Source: Phytohabitans maris
GTDB lineage: Bacteria > Actinomycetota > Actinomycetes > Mycobacteriales > Micromonosporaceae
Assembly (NCBI RefSeq): GCF_031085175.1
Contig: NZ_JAVHUY010000034.1
Coordinates: forward strand, 43,875-107,874
Direction of reading: 5' to 3'
DNA length: 64,000 nt
In this document: positions 35,787 through 45,308 of the stretch, one piece after another
How the letters are laid out: every line of letters begins with the position of its first letter
How positions within the stretch are numbered: the stretch's first letter is position 1
The notes under the pieces: generated by a model
What the model was told of the DNA's origin: nothing
Database searches by the model: none
The model's input: only the letters and a program-made list of their open reading frames with translations
Position numbers and translations under genes: made by a program

Positions 35787-35843
35787 ATGTAGATCTAGAA
35801 CGTTTAGGGCTCTATATCCGCCCTAAGCGTTCTAGATCTACAT
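35787..35843. repeat. AT-rich 24-bp hairpin
   Basis: The left arm starts ATGTAGATCTAGAACG at 35787 and the right arm ends CGTTCTAGATCTACAT at 35843. Pairing runs for 24 bp with one G-T pair and leaves a loop of about 9 nt (TCTATATCC). The base composition is strikingly AT-rich for this genome. It begins right after the stop of the ApbE-like frame, so it may act as a terminator, but its length and composition suggest an inserted palindromic element. Confidence 0.85.
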
Positions 35844-36092
35844 AGGAGTGGCTGAACGATCACGGCTCAGTCGTCCCGCGACTAGAGCGAGCGGGACCGC
35901 CGGCATCCGGGTGTGGGTTTCGGGGCGGGGCGGGGGATCCCCGGCGCTTCGCCTCCCGACAGAACCCGCGCCGGGGATCCCGCTCCCGTCCCGGCGGGTA
36001 CTCTCCACCGGGACGACCCCTCTCCAGTTGCGGGTGCGACGCTAGGCGGCAGCGCATCTTGGGACAAGAGCACCAATTCTGGCTCGCAGGGG
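35844..36092. other. non-coding stretch between converging genes, with a second hairpin
   Basis: Together with the AT-rich palindrome this is the only gap over 300 bp (35787-36092). I see no gene in it. It contains a GC-rich hairpin: GGGATCCCCGGCGC (35934-35947) pairs with its exact reverse complement at 35968-35981 across a 20-nt loop. With the upstream palindrome this gives two strong hairpins between two converging genes, which would end transcription from both sides. Confidence 0.6.
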
Positions 36093-37466
36093 CTACGGCG
36101 GTGGCGACTCGGCGAAGGCCTCGTAGGCGGGGCGGAGCCGGGCCACCAGGCCGGCGCCACCCAGTAGCGGGCCGGGCGTCGGGAGCTGGCGCAGCAGCAG
36201 GTCCGGTTCGGTGTCGAGGGTGGCCGGGCGCGCGGGCAGGGGCTGGGGCGGGAGCCAGAAGCGGTCCACCGACTCCGCCAGCGGCGTCTCCACGACATCG
36301 GCCAGCGCGGCGGCGGCACCCACCGGCGCGGGCGGCTGCGGCCGGGCCTGCCGGCGCCCCGGGCCAGCCGCACCCTCCGCACGGCGAGCCGCACCCGCAC
36401 GGCCACCGCCAGCAGCGCCCACAACGCCACCGGCAACGCCACCCACGGCAGCACCGCCGCGCGCGCCCGCAACGCCACCACCACCCGCAGCGCCACCGCC
36501 AGCAACGCCACCCGCGGCAGCACCACCGCCAGCAACGCCGCCACCACCCGCAGCAGCACCGCCGCGCGCACCCGCAACGCCACCACCACCCGCAGCGCCA
36601 CCGCCAGCAGCACCGCCGCCAGCGCCCGCAACGCCACCGCGGCCAGCAATGCCGCCGCCACCACCCGCAGCGCCGCCGCCCGCGGCAGCGAGGTCGTCCC
36701 CAAGGCCACCGCCCGCATCCGCAACGCCACCGACGCCAGCAGTGCCACCCGCGGCAGCACCGCCGCCAGCACCCGCAACGCCACCACCACCGACAACACC
36801 GCCGCCCGCGGCAGCGAAGCCACCCGCAAGGGCAGCGTCCGCAAGGCCGGCGCCGGCCGCGCCGGTGAGGCCGCCGCCGCGGAGGAGGCGCAGGCGGGAC
36901 AGCAGGTCGTCGCGGGAACGGCCGCGCCAGTGCAGGATCTGGAACGGGTCCGCGTCGAACTCCTCGGCCAGCAGGTAGAACGCCGCCGCCAGGTGCTTGC
37001 AGGGCACCGCGTGGTCCGGGCAGGTACAGCGCATCCGCAGGTCGGCGACCGCCTGGGGAAACAGGGGCGCGTCCAGGCCGGCGAAGAGCTGCTCCAGGTC
37101 CGGCGGTACGTCGCCGGCCAGCAGGCGGGCGCTGTAGATGGCCTGGCCGGCCAGGGCCTCCTCGGCGCGCGCCCACACCGCCGCCGTGAAGCGGTCCAGG
37201 CCGATCGCCACCTGGTACGGCGTCTCGCGCGAGCCCTGCACCGACGCGGTCACCTCGCCGGGCGCCACGGTGAGCGAGAGCACCTGGCCCTTGCGGGCGT
37301 ACGCCCGGCCGCGGGTCAGGCGGCTGCCGATGGCCAGGGACTCCAGCACCGCCAGGAAGCGGCGGGACCACCACGACTCGCCGATCGCGCCGCGGGTGCT
37401 GCGCGCCTTGAGCCCGCCCTCCACCTGGCGGGTGCGGCCGTACTGCGGGAAGTTGGGGTGCGTCAT
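36093..37466 (-). CDS. SWIM zinc-finger protein with glycine-repeat insert
   Basis: A 457-residue partner protein of SNF2-type helicases. The SWIM zinc finger is RCTCPDHAVPCKHLA, with ligands C147, C149, C156 and H158, followed by DPFQILHWRGRSRDDLLSRL. From about residue 205 to 365 the chain is almost only Gly/Ala with Val (GGGVAGAGGGAAGG-like repeats), then a normal C-terminus resumes (VVETPLAESVDRFW, ARLRPAYEAFAE). The insert includes two copies of a 39-nt sequence exactly 105 nt apart. Its ATG overlaps the SNF2 gene stop by 4 nt. The family probably binds DNA or protein to guide the helicase. Confidence 0.83.
   Translation of the reverse strand: MTHPNFPQYGRTRQVEGGLKARSTRGAIGESWWSRRFLAVLESLAIGSRLTRGRAYARKGQVLSLTVAPGEVTASVQGSRETPYQVAIGLDRFTAAVWARAEEALAGQAIYSARLLAGDVPPDLEQLFAGLDAPLFPQAVADLRMRCTCPDHAVPCKHLAAAFYLLAEEFDADPFQILHWRGRSRDDLLSRLRLLRGGGLTGAAGAGLADAALAGGFAAAGGGVVGGGGVAGAGGGAAAGGTAGVGGVADAGGGLGDDLAAAGGGAAGGGGGIAGRGGVAGAGGGAAGGGAAGGGGVAGARGGAAAGGGGVAGGGAAAGGVAGGGAAGGGGVAGARGGAAVGGVAGGVVGAAGGGRAGAARRAEGAAGPGRRQARPQPPAPVGAAAALADVVETPLAESVDRFWLPPQPLPARPATLDTEPDLLLRQLPTPGPLLGGAGLVARLRPAYEAFAESPPP
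36380..36850 (-). repeat. glycine/alanine-coding degenerate repeat array
   Basis: This stretch of the SWIM gene consists of short GCC/ACC-rich units on the plus strand that code Gly-Gly-Ala/Val on the minus strand. A 39-nt segment at 36466-36504 recurs without change at 36571-36609, so a 105-nt block (35 codons) was duplicated. All unit changes keep the reading frame open. Confidence 0.75.
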
Positions 37467-40462
37467 TCGACCACCGCCCCGGCCTCCAGCGCGAACAGGT
37501 CGCGCAGCTGCGCCGTCGAGAGCGAGGTGAGCCACTGCTCGCCGGTACCCACGATCTTCGCGGCCAGGCCCCGCTTGTCGCGGATCATGCCGGCGATCTT
37601 CTCCTCGACGGTGCCCGCGCAGACGAACTTGCGCACCTGCACCGCCCGCCGCTGCCCGATCCGGAACGCCCGGTCGGTCGCCTGGTCCTCGACGGCCGGG
37701 TTCCACCACCGGTCGACGTGGACGACGTGGTTGGCCGCGGTGAGCGTGAGGCCGGTGCCGCCCGCCTTGAGCGAGAGTACGAACAGCGGCGGCCCGCCCG
37801 GACCCTGACCCGAGCCGTCCTGTCCAGGGTCGGCAGGCCTCCCCTGGAAACGGGCCACCATCGCGTCCCGGTCCTTCTTGGACACTCCACCGTGGAGGAA
37901 GAGCACCTCGCGTCCGTAGCGGGCGGAGAGGTGGGCGCGGAGCATGCCGCCGAACTCCGCGTACTGGGTGAACAGCAGCGCCCGCTCCCCCGCCGCCAGC
38001 ACCTCCTCGAGGATCTCCTCCAGCCGGGCGAGCTTGCCCGAGCGCCCGGCCAGCCGCGTGTCGTCGTGCAGGAACTGGGCGGGATGGTTGCACACCTGCT
38101 TGAGCTTGCTCATCGTGGCGAGGACCAGGCCGCGCCGCTCGATGCCGTCGCTCCGCTCGATCTTCGCGATCATGTCGTCCACGACCGCCTGGTACAGGGA
38201 GGCCTGCTCGCCCGTCAGGTTGCAGAGCACCTCCATCTCCAGCTTGTCGGGCAGGTCGGAGATGATCGTCTTGTCGGTCTTGAGCCGCCGCAGCACGAAC
38301 GGCCCGGTGATCCGCCGCAGCCGCGCCGCCGCCTCCTCGTCGCCGTGCCGCTCCACCGGCTCGGCGTACCTCTTCTTGAACGCGGCCGCCGCGCCGAGCA
38401 GTCCCGGGTTGGCGAAGTCCATGATGGACCAGAGGTCGGCGAGGCGGTTCTCCACCGGCGTACCGGTGACCGCGACCCGGTGCCGCGCGGGCAGTGCCCG
38501 GACCGCGGCCGCCTGGCGGGTGGCGGCGTTCTTGATGGCCTGCGCCTCGTCCACGACCACCCGGTGCCACGCGATCTCGCCGAGCGCCTCGGCGTCCCGG
38601 GCCGCCACCGAGTACGTGGTGACGACGACGTCCGCATCCCGCACCGCCGCCGCGAACTCCGCGCCGCGCGCCCGCTCCGCCCCGTGGTGGACGTGCACCC
38701 GCAGCCCGGGCGCGAACTTCGCCGCCTCCCGCTCCCAGTTCCCCACCAGCGACATGGGGCAGACCAGCAACGTCGGCCCCACCTCCGGCCCGTCGCCCGC
38801 CATCAGCGCAATGAGCTGAATTGTCTTGCCGAGTCCCATGTCGTCCGCCAATATGCCGCCCAGGCCCAGGGACTGGAGGAACGTGAGCCAGGCCAGGCCG
38901 CGCTTCTGGTACGGGCGCAGCGTGCCGGCGAACGCCGCGGGCGGGTCGACCGGGGCGAGGTGGCGTTCGGCCTCGCCGGCGAGCAGGTCGCCCAGCGGGC
39001 CGTCGGCGGTGACCGCCTGGATGGGGAGGGCGCCCGGGTCGTCCTCCATGGACAGTCCGAGGTGGAGCAGCTCGCCCACGCTCATCTCGCCGCCGGACTT
39101 GAGGAGCTTGAGGCCGGCGGCCAGGTGCTTGGCGTCCAGCTCGACCCAGCGGCCGCGCAGGCGCACCAGCGGGGTCTTGAGCTTGGCCAGCTCGCGCAGC
39201 TCCTTTTCGGACAGTGGCTCGTCGCCGAGCGCCACCTCCCACTCGTAGTCCACAAGGGAGCGCATGCCGACCGCGCTGGCCGTGGCGACGGTGCCGGGTG
39301 CGGTGCGGCCGCCACGGGCGCGGAGCTTGGCGCCGAGCCGCGCGCCGGGACGCCCCCACCAGGTGGGCAGCAGCACGCCGAACCCGGCCGCGTGCAACAG
39401 CGGCGCCCCCTCGCGCAGGAAGCGGTGCGCGCCGGTCACGTCGAGGGCCAATGTGGAGGGTTTGGCGGTGCGCAGGGCGTCGTCGAGCTCGGGCCAGAGG
39501 CGGCTGGCGCGCCCCAGCTCGGTGAGGAGTGTCTCTTGTGGAGCGTCGAGGTGGCGGGCGAGGGCGCGGAGGGCGCCGCGGGAGCGCCACACCTTTTCCG
39601 CGTCGACCACCAGGCTGGGCTCGTCGGCGGCCTGCAGCGAGAAGTCGACGCGCCAGTCCTGGGTCTGCTCCTCGTCCGGCTCGACCAGCCGGAAGCAGGC
39701 CCGTACGGCACCGCCGGCCGCGTCCCGCTGCCACTGCGCCACCGCGTCCGCGAGCGCGGCGAGCTCGGCCGGGGCGGCGTCGACGCGCCGCTCGCGCCCG
39801 GAGAGCGCGCCGAGCCACGAGCCGGAGACCGTGCCGCGCCCGCCCGCCAGGCGTACCCCCGCCAATGCTGTCCGGGCGGCGGCGTCGACCAACGCGTCGA
39901 GCGCGCCCCCGACGAGCGTCCCGGGGTTTCCTCCGGCCGCCCGGCCGGAGGGTGGCAGCGCGGCGGCGAGCGCGCGGGCCCAGGCGGCGTCGGCGCCGGT
40001 CAGCAGCGGCCGCCACGCGGCCGCCCCCTCGGCCACCACGGGCAGGACGCGCCCGCGCCGCACCAGGTCTGCGGCGAAGGCGGCCACCTGCGCCGCGTGC
40101 CGCAGCGAAGAGCCGTGAGCCACGCGGTCGTCCGGGCCGCGCAGCAGCGCCAGCGCCGCGTCGGGCTCCAGCTCCAGCGTGGGTACGAGCCATGGGGCGA
40201 GAGCCACCTCGGCGCTGCGCCGGGGCGGCGGGTCGGTGCGCACGAGCTCGGGCGAGTCGAGCGGGCGGCCGCCCGCGGTCGGCAGCTGGAGGGTGGCGAT
40301 GCCGGCGCTGCCCTTGGCGGCGGCCTCGCCCAGCGCGGCGGCGATCGCCTCGGGCGGGGCGGCGAAGGGGTGCCGGCGCGTCCGGCGGGTGCGGACGGTC
40401 GGGTCCTCGGCCCAGAGGCCGAGGTGGCCGGTGGGCAGCCACAGACCGTGTACGACCAGCAC
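37463..40462 (-). CDS. SNF2-family DEAD/DEAH helicase
   Basis: A 999-residue Swi2/Snf2 ATPase. The N-terminal 470 residues are the bacterial SNF2_N-associated domain (LHAAGFGVLLPTWW). The motor has motif I DDMGLGKTIQLIALM, motif II VVVDEAQAIKN, motif III VTGTPVENRLADLWSIMDF, and C-terminal motifs FTQYAEFGGML, LSLKAGGTGLTLTAANHV and motif VI DQATDRAFRIGQRRAV. Such proteins translocate on double-stranded DNA and remodel nucleoprotein; in bacteria RapA acts on RNA polymerase. The GTG start gives VLVVHGLWLP. It is coupled to the SWIM-finger gene by a 4-nt overlap, a common bacterial pair. An aldo/keto reductase is divergent. Confidence 0.93.
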   Translation of the reverse strand: MLVVHGLWLPTGHLGLWAEDPTVRTRRTRRHPFAAPPEAIAAALGEAAAKGSAGIATLQLPTAGGRPLDSPELVRTDPPPRRSAEVALAPWLVPTLELEPDAALALLRGPDDRVAHGSSLRHAAQVAAFAADLVRRGRVLPVVAEGAAAWRPLLTGADAAWARALAAALPPSGRAAGGNPGTLVGGALDALVDAAARTALAGVRLAGGRGTVSGSWLGALSGRERRVDAAPAELAALADAVAQWQRDAAGGAVRACFRLVEPDEEQTQDWRVDFSLQAADEPSLVVDAEKVWRSRGALRALARHLDAPQETLLTELGRASRLWPELDDALRTAKPSTLALDVTGAHRFLREGAPLLHAAGFGVLLPTWWGRPGARLGAKLRARGGRTAPGTVATASAVGMRSLVDYEWEVALGDEPLSEKELRELAKLKTPLVRLRGRWVELDAKHLAAGLKLLKSGGEMSVGELLHLGLSMEDDPGALPIQAVTADGPLGDLLAGEAERHLAPVDPPAAFAGTLRPYQKRGLAWLTFLQSLGLGGILADDMGLGKTIQLIALMAGDGPEVGPTLLVCPMSLVGNWEREAAKFAPGLRVHVHHGAERARGAEFAAAVRDADVVVTTYSVAARDAEALGEIAWHRVVVDEAQAIKNAATRQAAAVRALPARHRVAVTGTPVENRLADLWSIMDFANPGLLGAAAAFKKRYAEPVERHGDEEAAARLRRITGPFVLRRLKTDKTIISDLPDKLEMEVLCNLTGEQASLYQAVVDDMIAKIERSDGIERRGLVLATMSKLKQVCNHPAQFLHDDTRLAGRSGKLARLEEILEEVLAAGERALLFTQYAEFGGMLRAHLSARYGREVLFLHGGVSKKDRDAMVARFQGRPADPGQDGSGQGPGGPPLFVLSLKAGGTGLTLTAANHVVHVDRWWNPAVEDQATDRAFRIGQRRAVQVRKFVCAGTVEEKIAGMIRDKRGLAAKIVGTGEQWLTSLSTAQLRDLFALEAGAVVE

Positions 40463-40533
40463 CGCACAAGTCTGCCAGCCCGATGCGGTGAGCAGACGGA
40501 GCGGCGCGGCGGCAACTGGGTAGGTTGGGGGCC

Positions 40534-41304
40534 ATGACACAACCCACCGTGAGCGTCGCTGACCGGGTCGAGATGCCGCTGCTCGGCTTCGGCACGTGGC
40601 AGCTGCCGGGCCGGCAGGCGTACGAGCCGGTGCGGGTGGCGCTGGAGACCGGCTACCGGCACCTGGACACCGCCACCATGTACCGCAACGAGAGCGAGGT
40701 GGGGCGGGCGCTGCGCGACAGTGGCGTGCCGCGCGGCGAGGTGTTCCTCACCACGAAGCTGCCGGCCGAGCGGGCCGGGCGGGAGCGGGAGACGATCGAG
40801 GCGAGCCTGAAGGCGCTCGGTGTGGACCGGCTCGACCTGTGGCTGGTGCACTGGCCGCCGGCCGGGTCGGCGCGGCCGGGGACGTGGCGGGAGTTCGTAG
40901 CGGCGCGGGATGAGGGGCTGACTCGCGCGATCGGGGTGAGCAACTACAGCATCGGCCAGATCGACGAGCTGACCCACGCGACCGCGGTGACGCCGGCGGT
41001 CAACCAGATCCCGTACAGCCCGGCGCTGCACGACCCCAAGCTGGTGGCCGAGCACCGGGAGCGCGGGGTGGTGCTGGAGGGTTACAGCCCGTTCCGCCGC
41101 AGTGACCTGCGCGAGCCGGTCCTGGCCGAGGTGGCGGCCGCGCACGGGGTGGCGCCGACCCACGTGATCCTGCGGTGGCACATCCAGCACGGGATCGTGG
41201 TCATCCCGAAGTCGGCGACGCCGGAGCGGATCCGGTCCAACTTCGAGGTGTCCGGTTTCACGCTGAGCGACGAGGAGATGGCCCGCATCGACGCGATCCG
41301 CTGA
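40534..41304 (+). CDS. aldo/keto reductase
   Basis: A 256-residue NADPH-dependent oxidoreductase of the AKR5-like type. The catalytic tetrad is seen: aspartate and tyrosine in HLDTATMYRNE, lysine in FLTTKLP, histidine in LWLVHWPP. The cofactor region is VIPKSATPERIRSNFEV near the C-terminus. The ATG has GGGGG just upstream; a TTG 9 nt earlier is an unlikely alternative. It is transcribed away from the SNF2 gene and towards the glycan locus, 116 nt from the first YfhO-type gene. Substrate unknown; bacterial homologues reduce 2,5-diketo-gluconate or methylglyoxal-type aldehydes. Confidence 0.92.
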   Translation: MTQPTVSVADRVEMPLLGFGTWQLPGRQAYEPVRVALETGYRHLDTATMYRNESEVGRALRDSGVPRGEVFLTTKLPAERAGRERETIEASLKALGVDRLDLWLVHWPPAGSARPGTWREFVAARDEGLTRAIGVSNYSIGQIDELTHATAVTPAVNQIPYSPALHDPKLVAEHRERGVVLEGYSPFRRSDLREPVLAEVAAAHGVAPTHVILRWHIQHGIVVIPKSATPERIRSNFEVSGFTLSDEEMARIDAIR

Positions 41305-41420
41305 ACCCGGCCCGGCACGCCGCCTCCCGGGCTCCACCGATGGGCCGAAGGTCGTAGGCTATCCGGGTTTACGTTCTGTACCCGGTTCTCCGTCCGTAAC
41401 CCTATGGCCTAGGAAGCTCG

Positions 41421-44333
41421 ATGGTCTTGTCGCGCGCACTGACGCCGCCAGCCGATCCGGACACGCCAGAGCCCGCGCCGCCGGCGCGCGAGCGCACCCC
41501 GGCGTCCCGCCGGCTGGACCGCATCCTCCCCGCCGTGGTGCTCCTGGCGATCGCCGGGTTCGCGCTGCTCGGGATCGGGTCGCCGCTGCTGGGCCAGTCG
41601 ACGTTCGCGGCGACGGACGAGATGGTGGGCTCGGCGCCGTACAGCGAGGTGCCGGAGTTCGCCTCGGTCCGCCCGACCAACAACTACCTCGACGACACGT
41701 GGGACTCGGCGCTGCCCAACACGATCGTCTTCGCCGACGAGCTGCGCGAGGGGCACATCGCGGCCTGGAACCCGTACTCGGCCGGTGGGGTGCCGCTCGG
41801 CGCGACGCCCAACTACGCGCTGGGTTCGCCGCTGACGCTGCCGTTCTACGCGCTGCCGGGGTGGTTCGCGCCGGGGATCGTCAAGCTGCTGGAGATCATC
41901 GTCGCGGTCGGCGGCATGTACCTGTTCCTGCGCCGCCTGCGGATCGGCGCGGCGCCGGCGCTGCTGGGCGGGCTGGTCTTCGCGAGCAGCGCGTTCATGG
42001 TGGTGTGGACGGGGTGGCCGCAGACCCGGGTGGCGGCGTTCATCCCGGCGGTCTTCTGGGCGGTCGAGCTGATCGTGCAGCGCGCTCGCCCGCGGGACGC
42101 GGCGGTCCTGGCGCTGGCGCTGGCCGCCATGATCTTCGGGGGCTTCCCGGCGGTCACCGGGTACACGGTCGCCACCGGCGCGGTCTACCTGGTGGTCCGG
42201 CTGCTGGCCACGCACGGACGGCGGTGGCGCCGGTCGCTGGGCGGGCTGGCCCTGGCGGCCGGCGGGGTGGCCGGCGGCGTGGTGCTCACCGCTGTGCAGC
42301 TGCTGCCGTGGGTGGCGTTCATGAGCACGGCGTACGTGGAGGGACGTGGTCAGGAGCCGGACGCGCACCTGTCCATGGCGAGCCTGGTGACGGTGATCGC
42401 GCCGTGGGCGCTGGGCTCCACCAACCCGTACGGCTCGGTGTACTGGTACCTGCCGGTCAACCTGGTCGAGTCGATGTCGTACCTGGGGGCGGCGGCGCTG
42501 GTGCTCGTGGTGACCGCGGTCGCGATGGCCCGGCGGGGGCGGGCCGCGCTGCCCCAGGGCGCCTGGGTCTTCTTCGTCGCGTCGACGGTCGTCTGGCTGG
42601 TACTGATCTACGGCGGCGGCTTCCCGCTGAAGGTGGCGCAGAGCCTGCCGTACCTGTTCTCGGACAACTTCGTCGGCCGGGCCCGCTGCGTGCTGGGCTT
42701 CCTCCTGGCGGTGCTGGCCGCGCTGGGGCTGGAGCTGTTGCTGCGCCGCCGCGCCGCGTCACCCGCGCCGGCCCCGTCCCCGGCGGGAAAGCGGCGGCCG
42801 TGGGCGCTGGCCTGGGTCACGCTGGTCTGCGGCGCGGTGGCGGTGGCCGGCGTCGTCGCGCTGCGGGACGCCCGGCACGCGGCGTACCTGGCCGACCGCC
42901 CCACCGGCGGCTCGCTGCGGACCGGCGAGGTCACCCGCGAGCTCGCGGTCGGCATCGTGCTCCTGCTGCTCGCCCTGGCCTGCGCCGCCGCGCTCTGGTG
43001 GCAGGGCGGGCGGGGCGGCAAGCTGCGCCTGGTCGCGGCCGTCCTGCTGCCGCTGCTGGTCGCCGGGCAGGCGCTCTCCTTCGTGGTGCCCTACTGGCCG
43101 CGCTCGGACAAGAGCACGTTCTACCCGGTGACCGACGCGCACGAGTACCTCCGGGAGCACCTGGGGCCGGACCGCTTCGCCGGCATGTACGAGGCGATGA
43201 CCCGCAGTGCGGAGTCGGCGCTCGAGCTGCGCTCGGCGACCGGTCACGCGTTCGTCGACCGGCGGTACGGCGAGCTGATCCGCTCGCCCAGCGGCGGGGC
43301 GAACTTCGCCTCCACCCACGTCGCCGTCGGCGGTGGGCTGAGCGCCATCGCGAGCCCGACGCTCGACCGCATGTCCGTGCGGTACGGCGTGTCGTCCCTC
43401 GCCGGCCCGGTGCCCGGTACGCCGCGACCGGCGCCCACCACCACCGGCCTCACCACGCTGGCGCCCGATACGCCGGTGACCCGGCCGGTGCCGGGTACCG
43501 GTCCGATCCGGGCGGTGGTGCTGACCCCGGTGGAGACCCGCCGCTGGGAGCCGACCGACCGGATCGAGGCGGTCCTGCTCGACGAGACCGGGCGGCCGGT
43601 GGCCCAGACCGACCGGCGGATCGGGCGCACCGCCGCCAACCAGCCGCTGTACATCCCGCTCGCGGCCGAGGACGTCGCGGCGGGCGCGCGGCTCTCCGTC
43701 CGGATCACCGTCCACGCCGGCCAGGGCCTCCAGCTGCACGCGGCCGGCGACGGTGCCGCGGTCGGCGCGGTCGGTACGGCGCAGGACGGGCTCAAGCTGG
43801 CGTTCGTGGGAACGGCCGCGATCTTCGAGCGGACCCGGGCCCTCCCCCGCGTCCGGTGGGCCGGCACGGCCGTCGTGGAGCCGGACGGCGCCCGCCGGCT
43901 GGACCTGCTCCGGAGCGGCACGCTCACCGGCGACCAGGTGGTGCTGGAGCAGCGGCCCACGTCGGCCGGGGGCGGCTCCGCCGACGTCCGGATCACGGCG
44001 GACGGCACCGACGCGACCGAGGTGTCGGTGACCGCGCGCGGCTCCGGCTACCTGGTGCTGGCCGACCCGATCCAGTCCGGCTGGACCGCCACCGTCGACG
44101 GCAGGCCGGCCACGCTGCTCAAGGCCGACCACGCGTTCGTCGCGGTGGCCATTCCGGACGGCGCCCACACCGTGCGGTTCACCTACTCCAGTACCGCCGG
44201 CCGCGCCGGTGGTTGGCTCAGCCTGGCGGCCGCCCTCGCCGTCGCCGGCGTGCTGGTGGCGGGTGCCGTGCGGGACCGTCGCCGGCGCGCACTACGCTCA
44301 TCGGGTCCCGGGTCCCTACCGTCTGTGAGTTGA
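41421..44333 (+). CDS. YfhO-type membrane glycosyltransferase (copy 1)
   Basis: A 970-residue protein with a short cytoplasmic N-terminus, about 13-14 hydrophobic helices over the first 560 residues, and a C-terminal extracytoplasmic beta-rich domain followed by one last helix. Conserved spots include an acidic first loop (ATDEMVGSAPYSEV), HIAAWNPYSAGGVPLGA, FASSAFMVVWTGWPQTR and FIPAVFWAVE. YfhO of Bacillus is the extracellular transferase that puts sugars from undecaprenyl-phosphate onto lipoteichoic acid. The acceptor here is unknown. AGGAAG precedes the ATG. It is paralogous to the gene at 54649-57558 and is followed by a flippase-like gene 9 nt later. Confidence 0.83.
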   Translation: MVLSRALTPPADPDTPEPAPPARERTPASRRLDRILPAVVLLAIAGFALLGIGSPLLGQSTFAATDEMVGSAPYSEVPEFASVRPTNNYLDDTWDSALPNTIVFADELREGHIAAWNPYSAGGVPLGATPNYALGSPLTLPFYALPGWFAPGIVKLLEIIVAVGGMYLFLRRLRIGAAPALLGGLVFASSAFMVVWTGWPQTRVAAFIPAVFWAVELIVQRARPRDAAVLALALAAMIFGGFPAVTGYTVATGAVYLVVRLLATHGRRWRRSLGGLALAAGGVAGGVVLTAVQLLPWVAFMSTAYVEGRGQEPDAHLSMASLVTVIAPWALGSTNPYGSVYWYLPVNLVESMSYLGAAALVLVVTAVAMARRGRAALPQGAWVFFVASTVVWLVLIYGGGFPLKVAQSLPYLFSDNFVGRARCVLGFLLAVLAALGLELLLRRRAASPAPAPSPAGKRRPWALAWVTLVCGAVAVAGVVALRDARHAAYLADRPTGGSLRTGEVTRELAVGIVLLLLALACAAALWWQGGRGGKLRLVAAVLLPLLVAGQALSFVVPYWPRSDKSTFYPVTDAHEYLREHLGPDRFAGMYEAMTRSAESALELRSATGHAFVDRRYGELIRSPSGGANFASTHVAVGGGLSAIASPTLDRMSVRYGVSSLAGPVPGTPRPAPTTTGLTTLAPDTPVTRPVPGTGPIRAVVLTPVETRRWEPTDRIEAVLLDETGRPVAQTDRRIGRTAANQPLYIPLAAEDVAAGARLSVRITVHAGQGLQLHAAGDGAAVGAVGTAQDGLKLAFVGTAAIFERTRALPRVRWAGTAVVEPDGARRLDLLRSGTLTGDQVVLEQRPTSAGGGSADVRITADGTDATEVSVTARGSGYLVLADPIQSGWTATVDGRPATLLKADHAFVAVAIPDGAHTVRFTYSSTAGRAGGWLSLAAALAVAGVLVAGAVRDRRRRALRSSGPGSLPSVS

Positions 44334-44342
44334 GCCGAGCCG

Positions 44343-45308
44343 ATGACCGTCAGCGACGAAGCATCCGAAGCCGGGCCCGTCCAGCCCAGGCCGGCGAGCT
44401 CATGGCGCTCCCGGCTGCGCGTTGCGGTGCTGGTGGTCGTGCTGCTCGCCGCCGCCGCGGCCATCGCGCGCAACTGGGGCGAGCTGGTCGACGCGCTGCG
44501 CGAGCTCTCCCCGTGGGCGGTGGTCGCGGCGAGCCCGTTCTCGCTCGGCGCGATGGTGGTCAGCCTGTTCACCTGGCGGTCGCTGATGACCGACTTCGGC
44601 GCCCCGCTCCGGGTCGGCGACGCGGCCCGGATCTTCTACCTGAGCCAGCTCGGCAAGTACATCCCCGGCTCCATCTGGTCGATGATCAGCCAGGCCGAGC
44701 TCGCCCGTGACCTGCACGTGCCGCGCCGCACCACGCTCACGGTCGGCGTGCTCACGATCGTCATCGCGGAGGGGGTCGGCCTGCCGCTGGCGATCGTGAC
44801 GCTGCCGTTCGCCGCACCCAGCGCCGCCGAGCGGTACTGGTGGATCGCGCTGGTCGCGCCGTTGTTTCTGGTCGTGCTGCACCCGAAGCTGCTCACCCGG
44901 CTGGTAAACCTGGCGCTGCGGGTGGTCCGCCGGCCGCCGCTCGACCACCCGCCGTCCTGGCGCGGGCTGCTGCGCACGGCGGGGCTGCAGGTGGTGGTCT
45001 GGCTGATGTTCGGGATGAGCGCCTGGGTGCTCGTGGTCGGGCTCGGCGGCTCGCCCGGCGCGGCCCTGCCCGCGGCGATCGGCGGCTACGCGCTCGCCCA
45101 CTGCGTGGGGCTGCTCGCCGTGGGGCTGCCGGCCGGTGCCGGGGTGCGCGACCTGGCCCTGGCGGCGGCGCTGGCGGCGGTCCTCTCCGCGCCGCAGGCA
45201 CTCGTCGTGGCCCTGGTCGCCCGCATGATCATCACCGTGGTCGACCTGCTGCTCGCCACGATCCAGATCCGCCGCCGCGCCGGGTCACCCGCCCGCGCCA
45301 GCGTCTGA
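44343..45308 (+). CDS. LPG-synthase-like (AglD/UPF0104) membrane protein (copy 1)
   Basis: A 321-residue protein with about eight helices of the lysylphosphatidylglycerol synthase transmembrane family. The signature segments are YLSQLGKYIPGSIWSMISQAELARD and AVGLPAGAGVRDLALAAAL. Proteins of this family, without the transferase domain, are thought to help move or flip lipid-linked molecules (for example archaeal AglD). It starts 9 nt after YfhO copy 1 and is probably co-transcribed. The paralogue at 51640-52596 shares the SQLGKYxPGSxW motif. Confidence 0.82.
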   Translation: MTVSDEASEAGPVQPRPASSWRSRLRVAVLVVVLLAAAAAIARNWGELVDALRELSPWAVVAASPFSLGAMVVSLFTWRSLMTDFGAPLRVGDAARIFYLSQLGKYIPGSIWSMISQAELARDLHVPRRTTLTVGVLTIVIAEGVGLPLAIVTLPFAAPSAAERYWWIALVAPLFLVVLHPKLLTRLVNLALRVVRRPPLDHPPSWRGLLRTAGLQVVVWLMFGMSAWVLVVGLGGSPGAALPAAIGGYALAHCVGLLAVGLPAGAGVRDLALAAALAAVLSAPQALVVALVARMIITVVDLLLATIQIRRRAGSPARASV

